DNA of 64,000 nucleotides from Costertonia aggregata (GCF_013402795.1 NZ_CP058595.1:2830001-2894000), one strand, 5' to 3'. Shown: positions 49,358-59,119, counted from the stretch's first letter. Notes: generated from the letters alone by a model not told the origin. A program made the numbers and translations.

Positions 49358-51112
49358 CTAGTTTTCTTTCTCCGATAGTTGGTTCAAATATAGCTCTTTA
49401 TAATATCCGTTTACGGTGTTCAAATCGTCGTGCGTTCCCTCTTGTAGTATTTTACCATTCTCTAAAACGATGATTTTATCCGCATTTTTGGCCGATGATA
49501 CCCTATGGCTTACGATAAGGGTGGTTTTTTGATTGGATGCCTTTTTGAGATTATTCAAAATTTCCTCTTCGGTTTCTGTATCCACTGCTGAAAGACAATC
49601 ATCAAAGAGATATATCTGTGGGTCTTTCAACAAGGCGCGGGCTATGGAAACACGCTGTTTTTGGCCACCGCTCAGCGTAATGCCCCTTTCACCCAAAACG
49701 GTATCGTACTTTTTGGAAAAGCCAACGATGTTTTCGTGTACGACCGCTGCTTTGGCCACGGCCACGATTTCTTCTTTGGTCGCTTCATTTTTACCAAACC
49801 TGATATTGTCCTCAATGCTTTCAGAAAACAAAAAAGCATCCTGCGGTACGGCTCCGATAGCTTCTCGCAGGCTTTTTAGGTTTAAGGTTTTGATGGGTTT
49901 GCCATCGATTAAAATCTCACCCGAAGTAACATCATAAAGCCGCGCGATCAAATCCAAAATAGTTGACTTTCCCGACCCCGTCTTTCCAATTATGGCGACG
50001 GTCTGCCCTTGTTCGACAATGAAAGAAATATTGTCAAGTGCCGTAATATGGGTATCCTCGTAAGTGAACGTTACATTTTTAAACTCTATTTTACCATTTA
50101 CTGGTGTATGTTGTGATACTTCATTTTTAATTTGGGGCTGCTCTTGCAAAAACTCGTTTATTCTTTTTTGCGACGCTTCGGCCCTTTGTACGATTGAAGT
50201 CAGCCAACCTACAATGGCTACGGGCCAGGTAAGCATGTTCACATAAAGAATAAATTCGGCGATTATGCCGATAGATGCTATTTCACCATCAATATATTGT
50301 TTGCCGCCAATGTATATGACCAAAATATTACTGATGCCTATCAATAATACCATTAAAGGAAAAAACCAGGCGTTTACCTTGGCCAAGTCAACGCTCTTTT
50401 GCTTTCCCTCCAAAGCCAAACCCTTGAGTTCTTTGTTGGTAACACCCTCTAAACCATAGGCTTTGATGACCGAGATTCCCGAAAAGGATTCTTGGGTAAA
50501 TGTCGAAAGGTTTGATAGAAACTCTTGGACCTTAGTACTTTTTCGGTGGATTATTTTACTGATTTTATAGATAAGAAACGAGAGCAAGGGAAACGGCACA
50601 ACCGTATACAATGCTATGGTCGGGGCCTTGATAAACATCAACGGTATTAAACAGGCAAATAGGGTTAGGGCGTTAATGCCGTACATGACCGCCGGTCCGC
50701 CATACAATCGCACCTGGGTCACATCTTCACTTATACGGTTCATCAAATCTCCCGTTCTATTTCTTTTATAAAAGTTGAGGTTTAAAAATTGATAATGATC
50801 AAAAACTTCGTTTTTTAGGTCATATTCGATATAACGTGATACATTTATTATGGTCTGTCGCATCAAAAAAGTAAAAAGTGCCGCCAATAGGGTTGTCCCG
50901 ATGATGATTAAAATATACTCAGTGAGCAATTGCCTCGCAACGGTCTCCGTTTCTTCGCCTGAAAGATATTTTTCGGCTATGGTTATCGATTTGTTTACGT
51001 AACTGGGCATAACCAATGAAAAAATTCGCGCAACAATGGTTATGAGTATGCCTATCAAGAGTTTGAGCCAATATTTTTTAAAGTATTTGTTAAGGTGTTT
51101 GAGTTCCTTCAT
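49358..51112 (-). CDS. ABC exporter, fused permease-ATPase (MsbA-like)
   Basis: 584 residues. N-terminal six-span ABC membrane domain and C-terminal ATPase: Walker A GKTGSGKST, signature LSGGQKQRVSIARAL, Walker B IYLFDDCLSAVD, switch VSHRVSSAKNAD. Half transporter that dimerises; lipid or drug export is typical. Two GxxxG-poor spans near the start (LLIGILITIVARIFSLVM). Single gene. Confidence 0.94.
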   Translation of the reverse strand: MKELKHLNKYFKKYWLKLLIGILITIVARIFSLVMPSYVNKSITIAEKYLSGEETETVARQLLTEYILIIIGTTLLAALFTFLMRQTIINVSRYIEYDLKNEVFDHYQFLNLNFYKRNRTGDLMNRISEDVTQVRLYGGPAVMYGINALTLFACLIPLMFIKAPTIALYTVVPFPLLSFLIYKISKIIHRKSTKVQEFLSNLSTFTQESFSGISVIKAYGLEGVTNKELKGLALEGKQKSVDLAKVNAWFFPLMVLLIGISNILVIYIGGKQYIDGEIASIGIIAEFILYVNMLTWPVAIVGWLTSIVQRAEASQKRINEFLQEQPQIKNEVSQHTPVNGKIEFKNVTFTYEDTHITALDNISFIVEQGQTVAIIGKTGSGKSTILDLIARLYDVTSGEILIDGKPIKTLNLKSLREAIGAVPQDAFLFSESIEDNIRFGKNEATKEEIVAVAKAAVVHENIVGFSKKYDTVLGERGITLSGGQKQRVSIARALLKDPQIYLFDDCLSAVDTETEEEILNNLKKASNQKTTLIVSHRVSSAKNADKIIVLENGKILQEGTHDDLNTVNGYYKELYLNQLSEKEN

Positions 51113-51233
51113 AAGGTTGGCAGGCTAGCGGTAATTTTTGATTAGTGCAAATATAGGTTAAGGCCACTTAACCAAATGTTATAAAACTGATAAGATAATA
51201 CCGTTTATCTCATTTCGGATTTAAAATAAGTAC

Positions 51234-51241
51234 TACTTTTG
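51234..51241 (+). promoter_or_regulatory. -7 box of the nusB promoter
   Basis: TACTTTTG, exact match to TAnnTTTG, 40 bases before the ATG; no clear -33 element. Confidence 0.5.
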
Positions 51242-51280
51242 CCCAGTAAATTTTTATTAAAGTTGCTAAAGTTCTTTTAA

Positions 51281-52228
51281 ATGCTCACGAGAAGACACAT
51301 TAGGGTCAAAGTAATGCAATGTATCTACGCCTTGATACAATCCAAGGACGACTCTTTGGAGAAACAGGAAAAGTTTTTGAACTACAGCATTCAAAACATG
51401 TATTCGTTATATCTTTTGATGCTAAGCCTTTTTATCGAGCTTCATCAAATGGCAGAAAAGCAATTGCAACTTTCCGTTAAAAAATATTTGGCTACCTCTT
51501 CCGATGAGTATCCCGATAAAAACAGGTTCGTTGACAATAAGATTCTAAAACAGATCTCAAACAACAAAAAACTACGGGAAGAACTCTCCAAACGAAAACT
51601 GAAAAATTGGTACCTGAACGACGAGTACATCAAAATTATTTACAAAGAAGCCATTAATAGCGAAGCATACCACGATTACATGTTGTCAAAGACCAACTCT
51701 TACGAAGAAGACCGCAATGTAATTTTAGAACTGTTCAAGAACATTATCGCCCCCAATGAAAAAATACAGGACTATTTTGAAGATGACAAGCTCACTTGGG
51801 TAGATGATATTCCCATTGTAAACACTTTCTTGCTCAAACAATTCAAACATATAAAATCAGGTCAAAACGAGAATTTTTTCCTGCCCAAACTTCTCAAGGA
51901 TGAGGCAGACCTTGATTTTGCCCAAAAATTACTTTCAAAAACCTTATTGAACAACGCCGAGTGGGAAAAAGAGATTGAGGGCAAGACTCCTAACTGGGAC
52001 AATGACCGCATTGCCGATATAGATTCAATTCTTTTAAAAATGGCCATTTGTGAGCTGTTGAACTTTTCATCCATTCCCGAAAAGGTAACCTTGAACGAAT
52101 ATTTAGAGATTTCCAAAGAATACTCGACACCTAAGAGCAGTATTTTCATCAATGGCGTTTTGGACAAACTGGTAAAAGAATATAAATCAAACGGTAAGTT
52201 AAAAAAAATGGGGCGTGGATTATTATAA
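51281..52228 (+). CDS. nusB: transcription antitermination factor NusB (extended form)
   Basis: 315 residues, twice the E. coli length. The N-terminal MLTRRHIRVKVMQCIYAL start is the NusB first helix; a helical insert of about 170 residues follows; the rest of the NusB core is at the end (DSILLKMAICELL, SIPEKVTLNEYLEISKEYSTPKSSIFINGVLDKLV). Binds boxA RNA with NusE during rRNA transcription. The long insert is characteristic of Bacteroidota. Followed by DUF1573 and yajC genes. Confidence 0.95.
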   Translation: MLTRRHIRVKVMQCIYALIQSKDDSLEKQEKFLNYSIQNMYSLYLLMLSLFIELHQMAEKQLQLSVKKYLATSSDEYPDKNRFVDNKILKQISNNKKLREELSKRKLKNWYLNDEYIKIIYKEAINSEAYHDYMLSKTNSYEEDRNVILELFKNIIAPNEKIQDYFEDDKLTWVDDIPIVNTFLLKQFKHIKSGQNENFFLPKLLKDEADLDFAQKLLSKTLLNNAEWEKEIEGKTPNWDNDRIADIDSILLKMAICELLNFSSIPEKVTLNEYLEISKEYSTPKSSIFINGVLDKLVKEYKSNGKLKKMGRGLL

Positions 52229-52240
52229 GCAAATAATCCT

Positions 52241-52248
52241 TAATTTTG
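52241..52248 (+). promoter_or_regulatory. -7 box for the DUF1573 gene
   Basis: TAATTTTG fits TAnnTTTG, 15 bases before ATG 52264. It overlaps an in-frame TTG at 52246, which is thereby an unlikely start. Confidence 0.45.
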
Positions 52249-52263
52249 CACCTAAATAAAAAA

Positions 52264-52743
52264 ATGAATGTCATGCAAAAAACATTTTTAGCCTTATTTA
52301 CAGCTATTGCCTTAGTTTCCTGTAAAGAAAATGCTTCAAGTAAGATAGATTCGACCAATGTTGCCGTAGCAGCTGAAAGGGACGCCGCTTCAAAAAGTCT
52401 CCCTGTAATGAGTTTTGATAAGTCTGAGCACGATTTCGGAACTATTGAGAACGGTGCTGCACAAGAGACCATATTTACTTTTACCAATACGGGCGATGCA
52501 CCTTTGATCATTACAGATGCAAAGAGTACTTGTGGGTGTACGGTACCCGAATTCCCAAAAAATACACCAATAGCCCCAGGGGATTCCGGGGAACTTTTGG
52601 TCAAGTTCAACGGAACGGGACAAAATCAGGTCACCAAACAGGTAACAGTTACCGCCAACACGGCCAAAGGTCAAGAAATTTTGCGTATCAAAGCCTTTGT
52701 GAACCCAAAAGGGGAGCAACTCTCTATCCCAATGAAAAAATAA
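52264..52743 (+). CDS. DUF1573 lipoprotein
   Basis: 159 residues from ATG 52264 (MNVMQKTF; ATG 52273 also possible). Lipobox ALVSC. DUF1573 core: HDFGTIENGAAQETIFTFTNTG, APLIITDAKSTCGCTVPEFP, Ig/ASH-like beta sandwich with the conserved CGC motif. Periplasmic, function unknown; very common between nusB and yajC in flavobacteria, as here. Confidence 0.9.
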   Translation: MNVMQKTFLALFTAIALVSCKENASSKIDSTNVAVAAERDAASKSLPVMSFDKSEHDFGTIENGAAQETIFTFTNTGDAPLIITDAKSTCGCTVPEFPKNTPIAPGDSGELLVKFNGTGQNQVTKQVTVTANTAKGQEILRIKAFVNPKGEQLSIPMKK

Positions 52744-52797
52744 AATACGTTTTTTGTAAAATACGTCAAGGGCTTTTGTAAACGAGCAACTTAAGGC

Positions 52798-52830
52798 ATC
52801 GAGGTGAGCCTCGTTGCGTTGAACCTCGAT
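52798..52830 (+). other. leader hairpin upstream of yajC
   Basis: ATCGAGGT (52798-52805) pairs exactly with ACCTCGAT (52823-52830) around a 17-base loop, 24 bases before the yajC start. No T tract. Could influence translation or mRNA stability. Confidence 0.55.
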
Positions 52831-52854
52831 TATCTAGTAAACACATTAAGATCT

Positions 52855-53145
52855 ATGTTAGAACAATATCCTTTTTTACCGTTAATATTAATATTTGTCG
52901 TGGCTTATTTTTTTATGATACGCCCTCAAATGAAACGCCAAAAAGACGAAAAGAAGTTTGCTGAGGCCTTAAAGAAAGGTGACAGGGTTATTACCAAAAG
53001 TGGTATGCACGGCAAGATAATGGAATTGAACGACAAGGATTCATCTTGCGTAATCGAAACCATGGCAGGTAAATTAAAGTTCGACCGCTCGGCTATTTCT
53101 ATGGAAATGAGTAAAAAACTAAACCCGCCCCCGGCAAAAAAATAG
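52855..53145 (+). CDS. yajC: preprotein translocase subunit YajC
   Basis: 96 residues from ATG 52855 (MLEQYPFLPLILIFVVAYFF); a GTG 17 codons upstream overlaps the leader hairpin and is less likely. One membrane span then the YajC signature MIRPQMKRQKDEKKFAEALKKGDRVITKSGMHGKI. Part of the SecDF-YajC accessory complex of the Sec translocon. Third gene after nusB-DUF1573. Confidence 0.96.
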   Translation: MLEQYPFLPLILIFVVAYFFMIRPQMKRQKDEKKFAEALKKGDRVITKSGMHGKIMELNDKDSSCVIETMAGKLKFDRSAISMEMSKKLNPPPAKK

Positions 53146-53164
53146 AGCTTTGCTAAAACTGATT

Positions 53165-53198
53165 AAAAGCGCCGACTCTTTTTAGTTGGCGCTTTTTT
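53165..53198 (+). terminator. intrinsic terminator of the nusB-DUF1573-yajC genes
   Basis: AAAAGCGCCGACT (53165-53177) pairs with AGTTGGCGCTTTT (53184-53196; one G-T), followed by TTATTTT. Confidence 0.88.
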
Positions 53199-53327
53199 AT
53201 TTTCGACACCAATCATTTTAGTCCCCTGCCCTGTGTTATCGCAGGAAGTGTTTTTCAATTCTGGAGATTTTTCTTCTCAACTGTTTTGCTTGTAAGACAT
53301 ATTCTGAATATACTTTTGATCATGCCT

Positions 53328-54551
53328 CTATTTCTTTGCTGTTAATTCACAAATTTTCACGATGACCTTAACCGCCTTTTGCATACTCTCAACAGGCACA
53401 TATTCGTACTTACCGTGAAAATTATGTCCACCTGCAAAAATATTGGGACAGGGCAAGCCCATAAAACTCAGTTGTGAACCATCGGTACCGCCACGTATGG
53501 GTTTTATGATGGGTTGTATTCCGATAGCCTGCATGGCTTCTTTTGCTATTTCCACGATATGAAAAACAGGCTCTATTTTTTCACGCATGTTATAATACTG
53601 ATCATGTATTTTTAATGTGATGCAGTCGTTGTAACTCTTATTTAGATTTTGAACTATATGTTCCAAGAGTAGCTTTCGTTCCTCAAATTTGGTTCTGTCA
53701 TGGTCGCGTATGATCAACTCAATTTCTGCATTTTCAATCTCACCGTTCATGTGATGAACATGAAAAAAACCATCCCTATCGGTAGTTTTTTCTGGTACTT
53801 CGTTTTTCGGAAGGCGTGAAACAATTTCATTGGCAACCACAATAGCATTTACCATTTTATCCTTCGCATAGCCAGGATGAACGCTTTTGCCTGAAATACT
53901 CATTTTGGCCTCGGCCGCATTAAAATTCTCATATTCCAATTCGCCTATTTGACTACCGTCCATGGTATACGCCCATTCGGCCCCAAAAGCCGGTACATCA
54001 AACTTGTGTGCGCCACGGCCTATTTCCTCATCGGGTGTAAACCCTACTCTAATTCTTCCATGTTTAATTTCTGGATGTTTAATAAGGTACTCCATGGCCG
54101 TTATTATTTCGGCAACTCCGGCTTTATCATCTGCTCCCAGTAAGGTCGTACCGTCGGTGGTAATTAAGGTTTGGCCTTTGTAGAGCAACAAATCCTCAAA
54201 GTATTGCGGCGATAACACAATGTTCTGTTCTTTGTTCAGGATAATATCTTTCCCATCATAATTTTTGATGATTTGAGGGTTTACATTAGTTCCTGAAAAA
54301 TCAGGCGTAGTATCAAAATGCGAAATGAAACCGATGGTAGGCACTTCATGATCAACATTACTGGGCAGCGTGGCCATGATATAGGCATTCTCGTCAATAG
54401 TGACATTTTGCATACCTATTTGCTCCAGTTCTTCAACCAATTTATGTGCTAAAACCCATTGTTTTTTTGTGCTTGGGGTAGTCTTGGAAGAGGCATCGCT
54501 CTGGGTGTCAATCTTTACGTAGCCAATGAATCGGTCAATAATGTTTTGCAT
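53328..54551 (-). CDS. pepT: peptidase T (tripeptidase)
   Basis: 407 residues, usual length. M20 family zinc aminotripeptidase, cytoplasmic. Seen: FISHFDTTPDFSG, LLGADDKAGVAEI, GFTPDEEIGRGAHKFD, YTMDGSQIGELEYENFNAA, KSVHPGYAKDKMVNA and RGGTDGSQLSFMGLPCPNIF. Both zinc ligands and the catalytic Glu are present. Divergent from the secreted protein gene at 54618. Confidence 0.96.
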   Translation of the reverse strand: MQNIIDRFIGYVKIDTQSDASSKTTPSTKKQWVLAHKLVEELEQIGMQNVTIDENAYIMATLPSNVDHEVPTIGFISHFDTTPDFSGTNVNPQIIKNYDGKDIILNKEQNIVLSPQYFEDLLLYKGQTLITTDGTTLLGADDKAGVAEIITAMEYLIKHPEIKHGRIRVGFTPDEEIGRGAHKFDVPAFGAEWAYTMDGSQIGELEYENFNAAEAKMSISGKSVHPGYAKDKMVNAIVVANEIVSRLPKNEVPEKTTDRDGFFHVHHMNGEIENAEIELIIRDHDRTKFEERKLLLEHIVQNLNKSYNDCITLKIHDQYYNMREKIEPVFHIVEIAKEAMQAIGIQPIIKPIRGGTDGSQLSFMGLPCPNIFAGGHNFHGKYEYVPVESMQKAVKVIVKICELTAKK

Positions 54552-54617
54552 CGATATAATTTTTGTCCAAAAATAGGGTTATATACTTTCAGGTAACAAT
54601 ACGCAATCGAAGATACT

Positions 54618-55466
54618 ATGAAAACAACACTATTTTTTAGTCTGTTTATGCTTTTAAGTGTTTCAAGATCCTTTTCGCAAGACGTAAACCTATTTATAAA
54701 AAGTGTCAAAGAAGAACGCCACTCAGACCAAAACGATAGTTTTTTGGAACTAGAAGCATCGATTAACGGAATTAAGATTAACGAGAACAATCAAGTTAAA
54801 ATCCATGAAATATCATTGGCCAAAGACGATTTGGAAAATATACTTGAAAAAAAGGAGAGTTTCTTTGGGGATGATTACAGAAGTGATAACGATATTACCA
54901 TAAAGTTGGACGCTCCTTTCAGGAACGCAAAAAAACTAGCTTTGGTTCAAGGAACTTTTAAGTTTTATAACCCTACGGTTGAAAATAAGGGTAAAGTGGT
55001 TTTTGATAAATTTTTGGAAAACTATAATACCAATATATTAAAGGGGCATTCTTCAGATGCAAAGCTTACCCTTGTGAATAAAGAAGAGATGGACCGATTG
55101 AAAAAAGAGGATAAAAAACAATATAAAAAAGAACTTGAAAAATTGAAAAGTGAAGGTGCGTTGCCCGAAGGTATGGCAGAAACCCTTGATGCTTTTACCA
55201 CGATGTTCGAGGGTATGTTCAGTTTTGGAACTTCCAAGGAATCGCTTACATTCATAAAGGATGACCCAAATGAAAAAATAGTTGAGATATTGGTTTATAA
55301 TGAGAAGGATGAAAAAATGAATTTTGGCTATAGCAACATGGGTTCAACAAGTACCATAAGTCTAAGGGAGGTTCCTCAGAATACCTGGAGATTGGAAATT
55401 TTATTGGAAAATGACAAAGCCGTAAAGCTTATGAAATTCAAACTCAATGATATTTTGTTACCTTAG
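54618..55466 (+). CDS. secreted protein of unknown function
   Basis: 282 residues with signal peptide (cleavage after SRSFSQ, about residue 21). Lys/Glu-rich, a central helical stretch (EEMDRLKKEDKKQYKKELE) flanked by beta-rich parts; NPTVENKGKVVFDKF and YSNMGSTSTISLREVPQNTW. No family recognised. The next gene starts 30 bases downstream, so the two may be co-transcribed. Confidence 0.75.
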   Translation: MKTTLFFSLFMLLSVSRSFSQDVNLFIKSVKEERHSDQNDSFLELEASINGIKINENNQVKIHEISLAKDDLENILEKKESFFGDDYRSDNDITIKLDAPFRNAKKLALVQGTFKFYNPTVENKGKVVFDKFLENYNTNILKGHSSDAKLTLVNKEEMDRLKKEDKKQYKKELEKLKSEGALPEGMAETLDAFTTMFEGMFSFGTSKESLTFIKDDPNEKIVEILVYNEKDEKMNFGYSNMGSTSTISLREVPQNTWRLEILLENDKAVKLMKFKLNDILLP

Positions 55467-55496
55467 ACACATTTGACAAGTAAACCAAATAAAGAA

Positions 55497-55916
55497 ATGA
55501 AAACAGGGCTTTTGTGCATTGCTTTATGTTTTTCGATACAATGTATGATCGCCCAAGATTGTACGCTAAGTATTGGGGGCAAGGACAAGGATATAATCGT
55601 ACAGGTTTTTCAATTGAACGAAGAACAGATAACCCAACTTGAAACCTGGCAGGCAGAACTGGCGATCAAGAATAAGTTGATAGAGGAGCAGTTACAGTTG
55701 CTGTTGGATGAGCATCCCCAAAGTACGCAGGAAGACCTCACGAACTTGGCCAAAAAATATAAGACAAAAGAACAGGAACTGGTCAGAATATCCGTCGGGT
55801 ACGATAAAAAACTATTGGGTATCTTTAATGAACGCCAATATCAACGTTACATAGAGCTATGTGAGGAAGCCTTACGTAAACCCCTTAAGGTAGTGCGTCC
55901 AAGTTCTCCGGAATAA
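55497..55916 (+). CDS. secreted helical protein (Spy/CpxP-like composition)
   Basis: 139 residues from ATG 55497 (MKTGLLCIALCFSIQCMIAQ signal peptide). Mature part is a charged helical protein: FQLNEEQITQLETWQAEL, VGYDKKLLGIFNERQYQRYIELCEE. The LTxEQ-like helices and basic/acidic pattern recall periplasmic Spy-type adaptors, but homology is not shown. Follows another unknown secreted protein by 30 bases. Confidence 0.65.
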   Translation: MKTGLLCIALCFSIQCMIAQDCTLSIGGKDKDIIVQVFQLNEEQITQLETWQAELAIKNKLIEEQLQLLLDEHPQSTQEDLTNLAKKYKTKEQELVRISVGYDKKLLGIFNERQYQRYIELCEEALRKPLKVVRPSSPE

Positions 55917-55940
55917 TTGTTGAATACTTTTTTCTTTTGG

Positions 55941-55973
55941 TTGAATACCGTTTGGTGCTAGTTTGTATTTTTG
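55941..55973 (+). promoter_or_regulatory. pyrD promoter
   Basis: TTG (55941-55943), 22-base spacer, TATTTTTG (55966-55973), 20 bases before ATG 55993. It makes the upstream in-frame TTG at 55963 an unlikely start. Confidence 0.6.
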
Positions 55974-55992
55974 CACAAACTTACTTACTGCT

Positions 55993-57036
55993 ATGTATTC
56001 CGTTCTTTTGCGTCCCATACTTTTTTTGTTCGACCCCGAAAAGGTGCATCATTTTTCGTTTTCAGCAATTAAATTTTTTTCCAAAATTGGTTTTTCTGGT
56101 TTGTTCAGAGCACTTTATTTGATAGAGGACAAACGATTGGAAAGAGAGGTGTTTGGGTTAAAATTTAAAAATCCGGTAGGTCTCGCTGCCGGTTTTGACA
56201 AAAATGCCGTGTTATACAATGAGCTGTCCGATTTCGGATTCGGATTTGTGGAAATAGGTACCCTTACCCCAAAGCCACAAGCTGGTAATCCCAAAAAGCG
56301 TTTGTTTAGGTTAAAGGCTGACAAAGCCATCATCAACCGTATGGGATTTAACAATAAAGGTGTTTTTGAAGCGGTAGAGCAGCTCAAAAAAGAGCATAAA
56401 GTGTTGATAGGCGGTAATATCGGTAAAAACAAGCTTACCTCTAATACCGATGCCGTTAAAGATTATCTAATTTGTTTTGATGCTCTTTTTCCCCATGTAG
56501 ATTATTTTGTGGTAAATGTGAGTTCCCCCAATACACCGGGTTTACGAGAGTTGCAAGATAAAGAACCGCTAGCGGCTTTGCTGAAGGAGCTAAAAAGGGA
56601 AAACGGGAAATGCTCAAAGCGAAATAATATAAATGAAAAACCTATCCTTTTAAAAATCGCTCCGGATTTAGCCAACGAACAATTATTGGACATCATTGAT
56701 ATCGTAAAAGCCACTAAAATTGATGGGGTCATTGCGACCAATACGACCATTGAACGAAAAAATTTGAAGTCCCATGGTCTCTTATTAGAGGAGGCCGGTG
56801 GTTTGAGCGGAAAACCCTTGACCCGAAGAAGTACCGATGTTATCCGTTTTTTGGCTGAAAAAAGCAACAAGGCTTTTCCGATAATAGGTGTTGGTGGAAT
56901 ACACTCCGCAGATGACGCTTTGGAAAAATTGGAGGCTGGTGCGGATTTAATACAACTTTGGACAGGTTTTGTATATGAAGGTCCTGCTTTGGTCAAAAAA
57001 ATCAATAAGGCACTTTTAAAAGGATTGAGCAAATAA
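55993..57036 (+). CDS. pyrD: dihydroorotate dehydrogenase, quinone type (class 2)
   Basis: 347 residues from ATG 55993 ([23 protein letters not shown]). Class 2 form: N-terminal membrane-associating helices, FMN barrel with [63 protein letters not shown] with the catalytic Ser, and [25 protein letters not shown]. Oxidises dihydroorotate and passes electrons to menaquinone at the inner membrane. Confidence 0.97.
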   Translation: MYSVLLRPILFLFDPEKVHHFSFSAIKFFSKIGFSGLFRALYLIEDKRLEREVFGLKFKNPVGLAAGFDKNAVLYNELSDFGFGFVEIGTLTPKPQAGNPKKRLFRLKADKAIINRMGFNNKGVFEAVEQLKKEHKVLIGGNIGKNKLTSNTDAVKDYLICFDALFPHVDYFVVNVSSPNTPGLRELQDKEPLAALLKELKRENGKCSKRNNINEKPILLKIAPDLANEQLLDIIDIVKATKIDGVIATNTTIERKNLKSHGLLLEEAGGLSGKPLTRRSTDVIRFLAEKSNKAFPIIGVGGIHSADDALEKLEAGADLIQLWTGFVYEGPALVKKINKALLKGLSK

Positions 57037-57112
57037 AGTTGGTTGTGAATAATTTCAAAGTTCAAGAAAAGTATCGAGTTTGAAAGTAAAGGTTTACATC
57101 AACCATCAACAT

Positions 57113-57523
57113 TTATTTTGTCCAATAATCAATCACCAAAACATCATCTAAATGCGGGGTGAGTACTGTCCCAAACGCCTTATGTTCGGGGTGTGGTAAA
57201 TACGCTTCTCTATCCGCTTCGTTATTAAAAGTCAAAAAGAAACAATGGGTAAAACCCTTTTCCAACCCTTCGGGACTATTGTTCAAGCCCCATTCGTAGC
57301 CTTTGATTTCAGGTATTTTTGAAGGTAATGCGCTAAAGGCATCTTCTACCTTTTTAATTTCGTCATTGGAAGTGCCTTCCTTGAATTTAAATAGGACCAC
57401 GTGGCGCAATACGGAATCGTTCATGGTTGACAAATCATTTGTTTTGTTATTGGATTTTGAATCGGAACAGGAAATGCCTGCTGATACGGCAAATAGTAAA
57501 ATAAACGTTGTGGTTACTCTCAT
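57113..57523 (-). CDS. Dabb-domain lipoprotein
   Basis: 136 residues; lipobox SAGISC (Cys19). Dabb (dimeric alpha/beta barrel, stress-responsive) domain from about residue 38: VLRHVVLFKFKEGTSNDEIKKVEDAF, GYEWGLNNSPEGLEKGFTHCFFLTF, YLPHPEHKAF, VLVIDYWTK. Most relatives are cytoplasmic; this one is an exported lipoprotein. Function unknown. Convergent with pyrD, divergent from the LysE gene. Confidence 0.9.
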   Translation of the reverse strand: MRVTTTFILLFAVSAGISCSDSKSNNKTNDLSTMNDSVLRHVVLFKFKEGTSNDEIKKVEDAFSALPSKIPEIKGYEWGLNNSPEGLEKGFTHCFFLTFNNEADREAYLPHPEHKAFGTVLTPHLDDVLVIDYWTK

Positions 57524-57592
57524 ACTATGTTTTTTGGAAATATATGAAAATGAAATGTAGTAATTTGTATTTTTCGCTTCTAAACTGTTGTA

Positions 57593-58219
57593 TTGAACTA
57601 CGAAATTCTGCTCGCATTTGTAATTGCTACGTCAGCTTTGGCCATTTCACCGGGGCCTGATAATATTTACGTATTAACACAAAGCATCGTCAACGGTAAA
57701 AAATACGGATTGGCCACAGTTGCCGGACTCATATCGGGCTGTTTGGTACATACCACCTTATTGGCTTTTGGGGTTTCCGCAATTATAAAGGCTAACGCCA
57801 AGATATTTTTTATCATTAAAATATTAGGTGCTGTATATCTTCTACATTTGGCGTATAAAATTTATGCGAGCGATGCCTCGCTCGTTTTGGGCAAGGGCGG
57901 TGTTCCCCTGAAAAGTACAGCATCACTTTTTAGACAGGGATTCGTTATGAACGTGCTTAATCCGAAGGTGACTATTTTCTTTTTGGCCTTTTTTCCGGGC
58001 TTTCTCTTTAGTGACAGCCTATCAACGGTATTTCAATTTTACGTATTGGGTTTTTTGTTCATGTTCGTTTCTGCCATCATATTCAGTGGCATTGCCGTTT
58101 TATCGGGAACGGTTTCTGAATTTATTACCAGAAACAATAATCTTGGTATTTTTCTTAAATGGATGCAAATAGTCGTGTTTGTTGGTATTGCCATATATCT
58201 GTTTTTATCGGATAAATAG
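57593..58219 (+). CDS. LysE/RhtB-family amino acid exporter
   Basis: 208 residues, TTG start, six hydrophobic spans. LysE family start LAFVIATSALAISPGPDNIYVLTQSI with the conserved PGPDN, then GLISGCLVHTTLLAFGVSAI and RQGFVMNVLNPKVTIFFLAFFP. Inner-membrane efflux of amino acids; the substrate (Lys, Thr, homoserine) cannot be told. Precedes the HMG-CoA lyase gene by 30 bases, with a -7-like TAATTTTG at 58223-58230 between. Confidence 0.92.
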   Translation: MNYEILLAFVIATSALAISPGPDNIYVLTQSIVNGKKYGLATVAGLISGCLVHTTLLAFGVSAIIKANAKIFFIIKILGAVYLLHLAYKIYASDASLVLGKGGVPLKSTASLFRQGFVMNVLNPKVTIFFLAFFPGFLFSDSLSTVFQFYVLGFLFMFVSAIIFSGIAVLSGTVSEFITRNNNLGIFLKWMQIVVFVGIAIYLFLSDK

Positions 58220-58249
58220 TGGTAATTTTGAAATACTTATTATTCAACA

Positions 58250-59116
58250 ATGCCCGAAAAAGTCAAAGTAATCGAATGTCCACGTGATGCCATGCAAGGC
58301 ATAAAAACCTTTATTCCCACAAATGAAAAGGTAAGGTACATTCAATCTTTATTGGGTTGCGGTTTTGATACTATCGATTTTGGAAGTTTTGTATCGCCAA
58401 AGGCCATTCCGCAAATGACGGATACGGCCGAAGTATTGTCCCAATTGGATCTATCAAATACACAGAGCAAATTATTGGCCATTGTTGCCAATGTGCGCGG
58501 GGCAAAGGACGCTGCTAAACATTCGGAAATTCGGTATTTGGGATTTCCCTTTTCCATCTCGGAGAACTTTCAAATGCGAAATACACATAAGACCATTGCA
58601 CAGTCCGTAGAAACGTTACGGGAAATTTTCAATATCGCCGATGCGGCCGATAAAGAAGTGGTGACCTATATTTCGATGGGTTTCGGCAATCCCTATGGTG
58701 ACCCTTGGGATGTTGAAATAGTAGGGGAGTGGACGGAGAAATTAGCGGCAATGGGCGCAAAGATTTTGTCATTGTCGGATACTGTGGGAACATCGGACCC
58801 GGAAACGATAGATTATCTTTTCTCAAACCTTATTCCCAAATATCCGGAAATTGAGTTTGGCGCACACTTGCATACCATCCCCACCAAATGGCATGAAAAA
58901 GTAAATGCCGCCTTCAATGCGGGATGTAGGCGTTTTGATGGTGCAGTACAGGGTTTTGGCGGTTGCCCAATGGCAAAAGACGAACTAACGGGCAATATGC
59001 CCACCGAAAAAATGCTTTCCCATTTTACGGCTAAAAAAGCGGATTCAGGTGTGAATTGGATGGTTTTTGAAGCGGCCTACAATAAAGCTTCTGAACTTTT
59101 TGGCAAATACCACTAG
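58250..59116 (+). CDS. hydroxymethylglutaryl-CoA lyase
   Basis: 288 residues, TIM-barrel of the HMGL/DRE-TIM family. Cleaves HMG-CoA to acetyl-CoA and acetoacetate, the last step of leucine breakdown. N-terminal VIECPRDAMQGIKTFIP (the usual RDG is RDA here), GFDTIDFGSFVSPKAIPQM, HLHTIPT with the metal His pair, and the catalytic Cys loop FGGCPMAKDELTGNMPTE. Cytoplasmic. Converges with a small Cys-rich gene 3 bases away. Confidence 0.93.
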   Translation: MPEKVKVIECPRDAMQGIKTFIPTNEKVRYIQSLLGCGFDTIDFGSFVSPKAIPQMTDTAEVLSQLDLSNTQSKLLAIVANVRGAKDAAKHSEIRYLGFPFSISENFQMRNTHKTIAQSVETLREIFNIADAADKEVVTYISMGFGNPYGDPWDVEIVGEWTEKLAAMGAKILSLSDTVGTSDPETIDYLFSNLIPKYPEIEFGAHLHTIPTKWHEKVNAAFNAGCRRFDGAVQGFGGCPMAKDELTGNMPTEKMLSHFTAKKADSGVNWMVFEAAYNKASELFGKYH

Positions 59117-59119
59117 GTA

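Noticed and set aside
56502-57065. 187-codon open frame antisense to pyrD
   Set aside because: Shadow of pyrD, Ser/Lys-rich with no domain.
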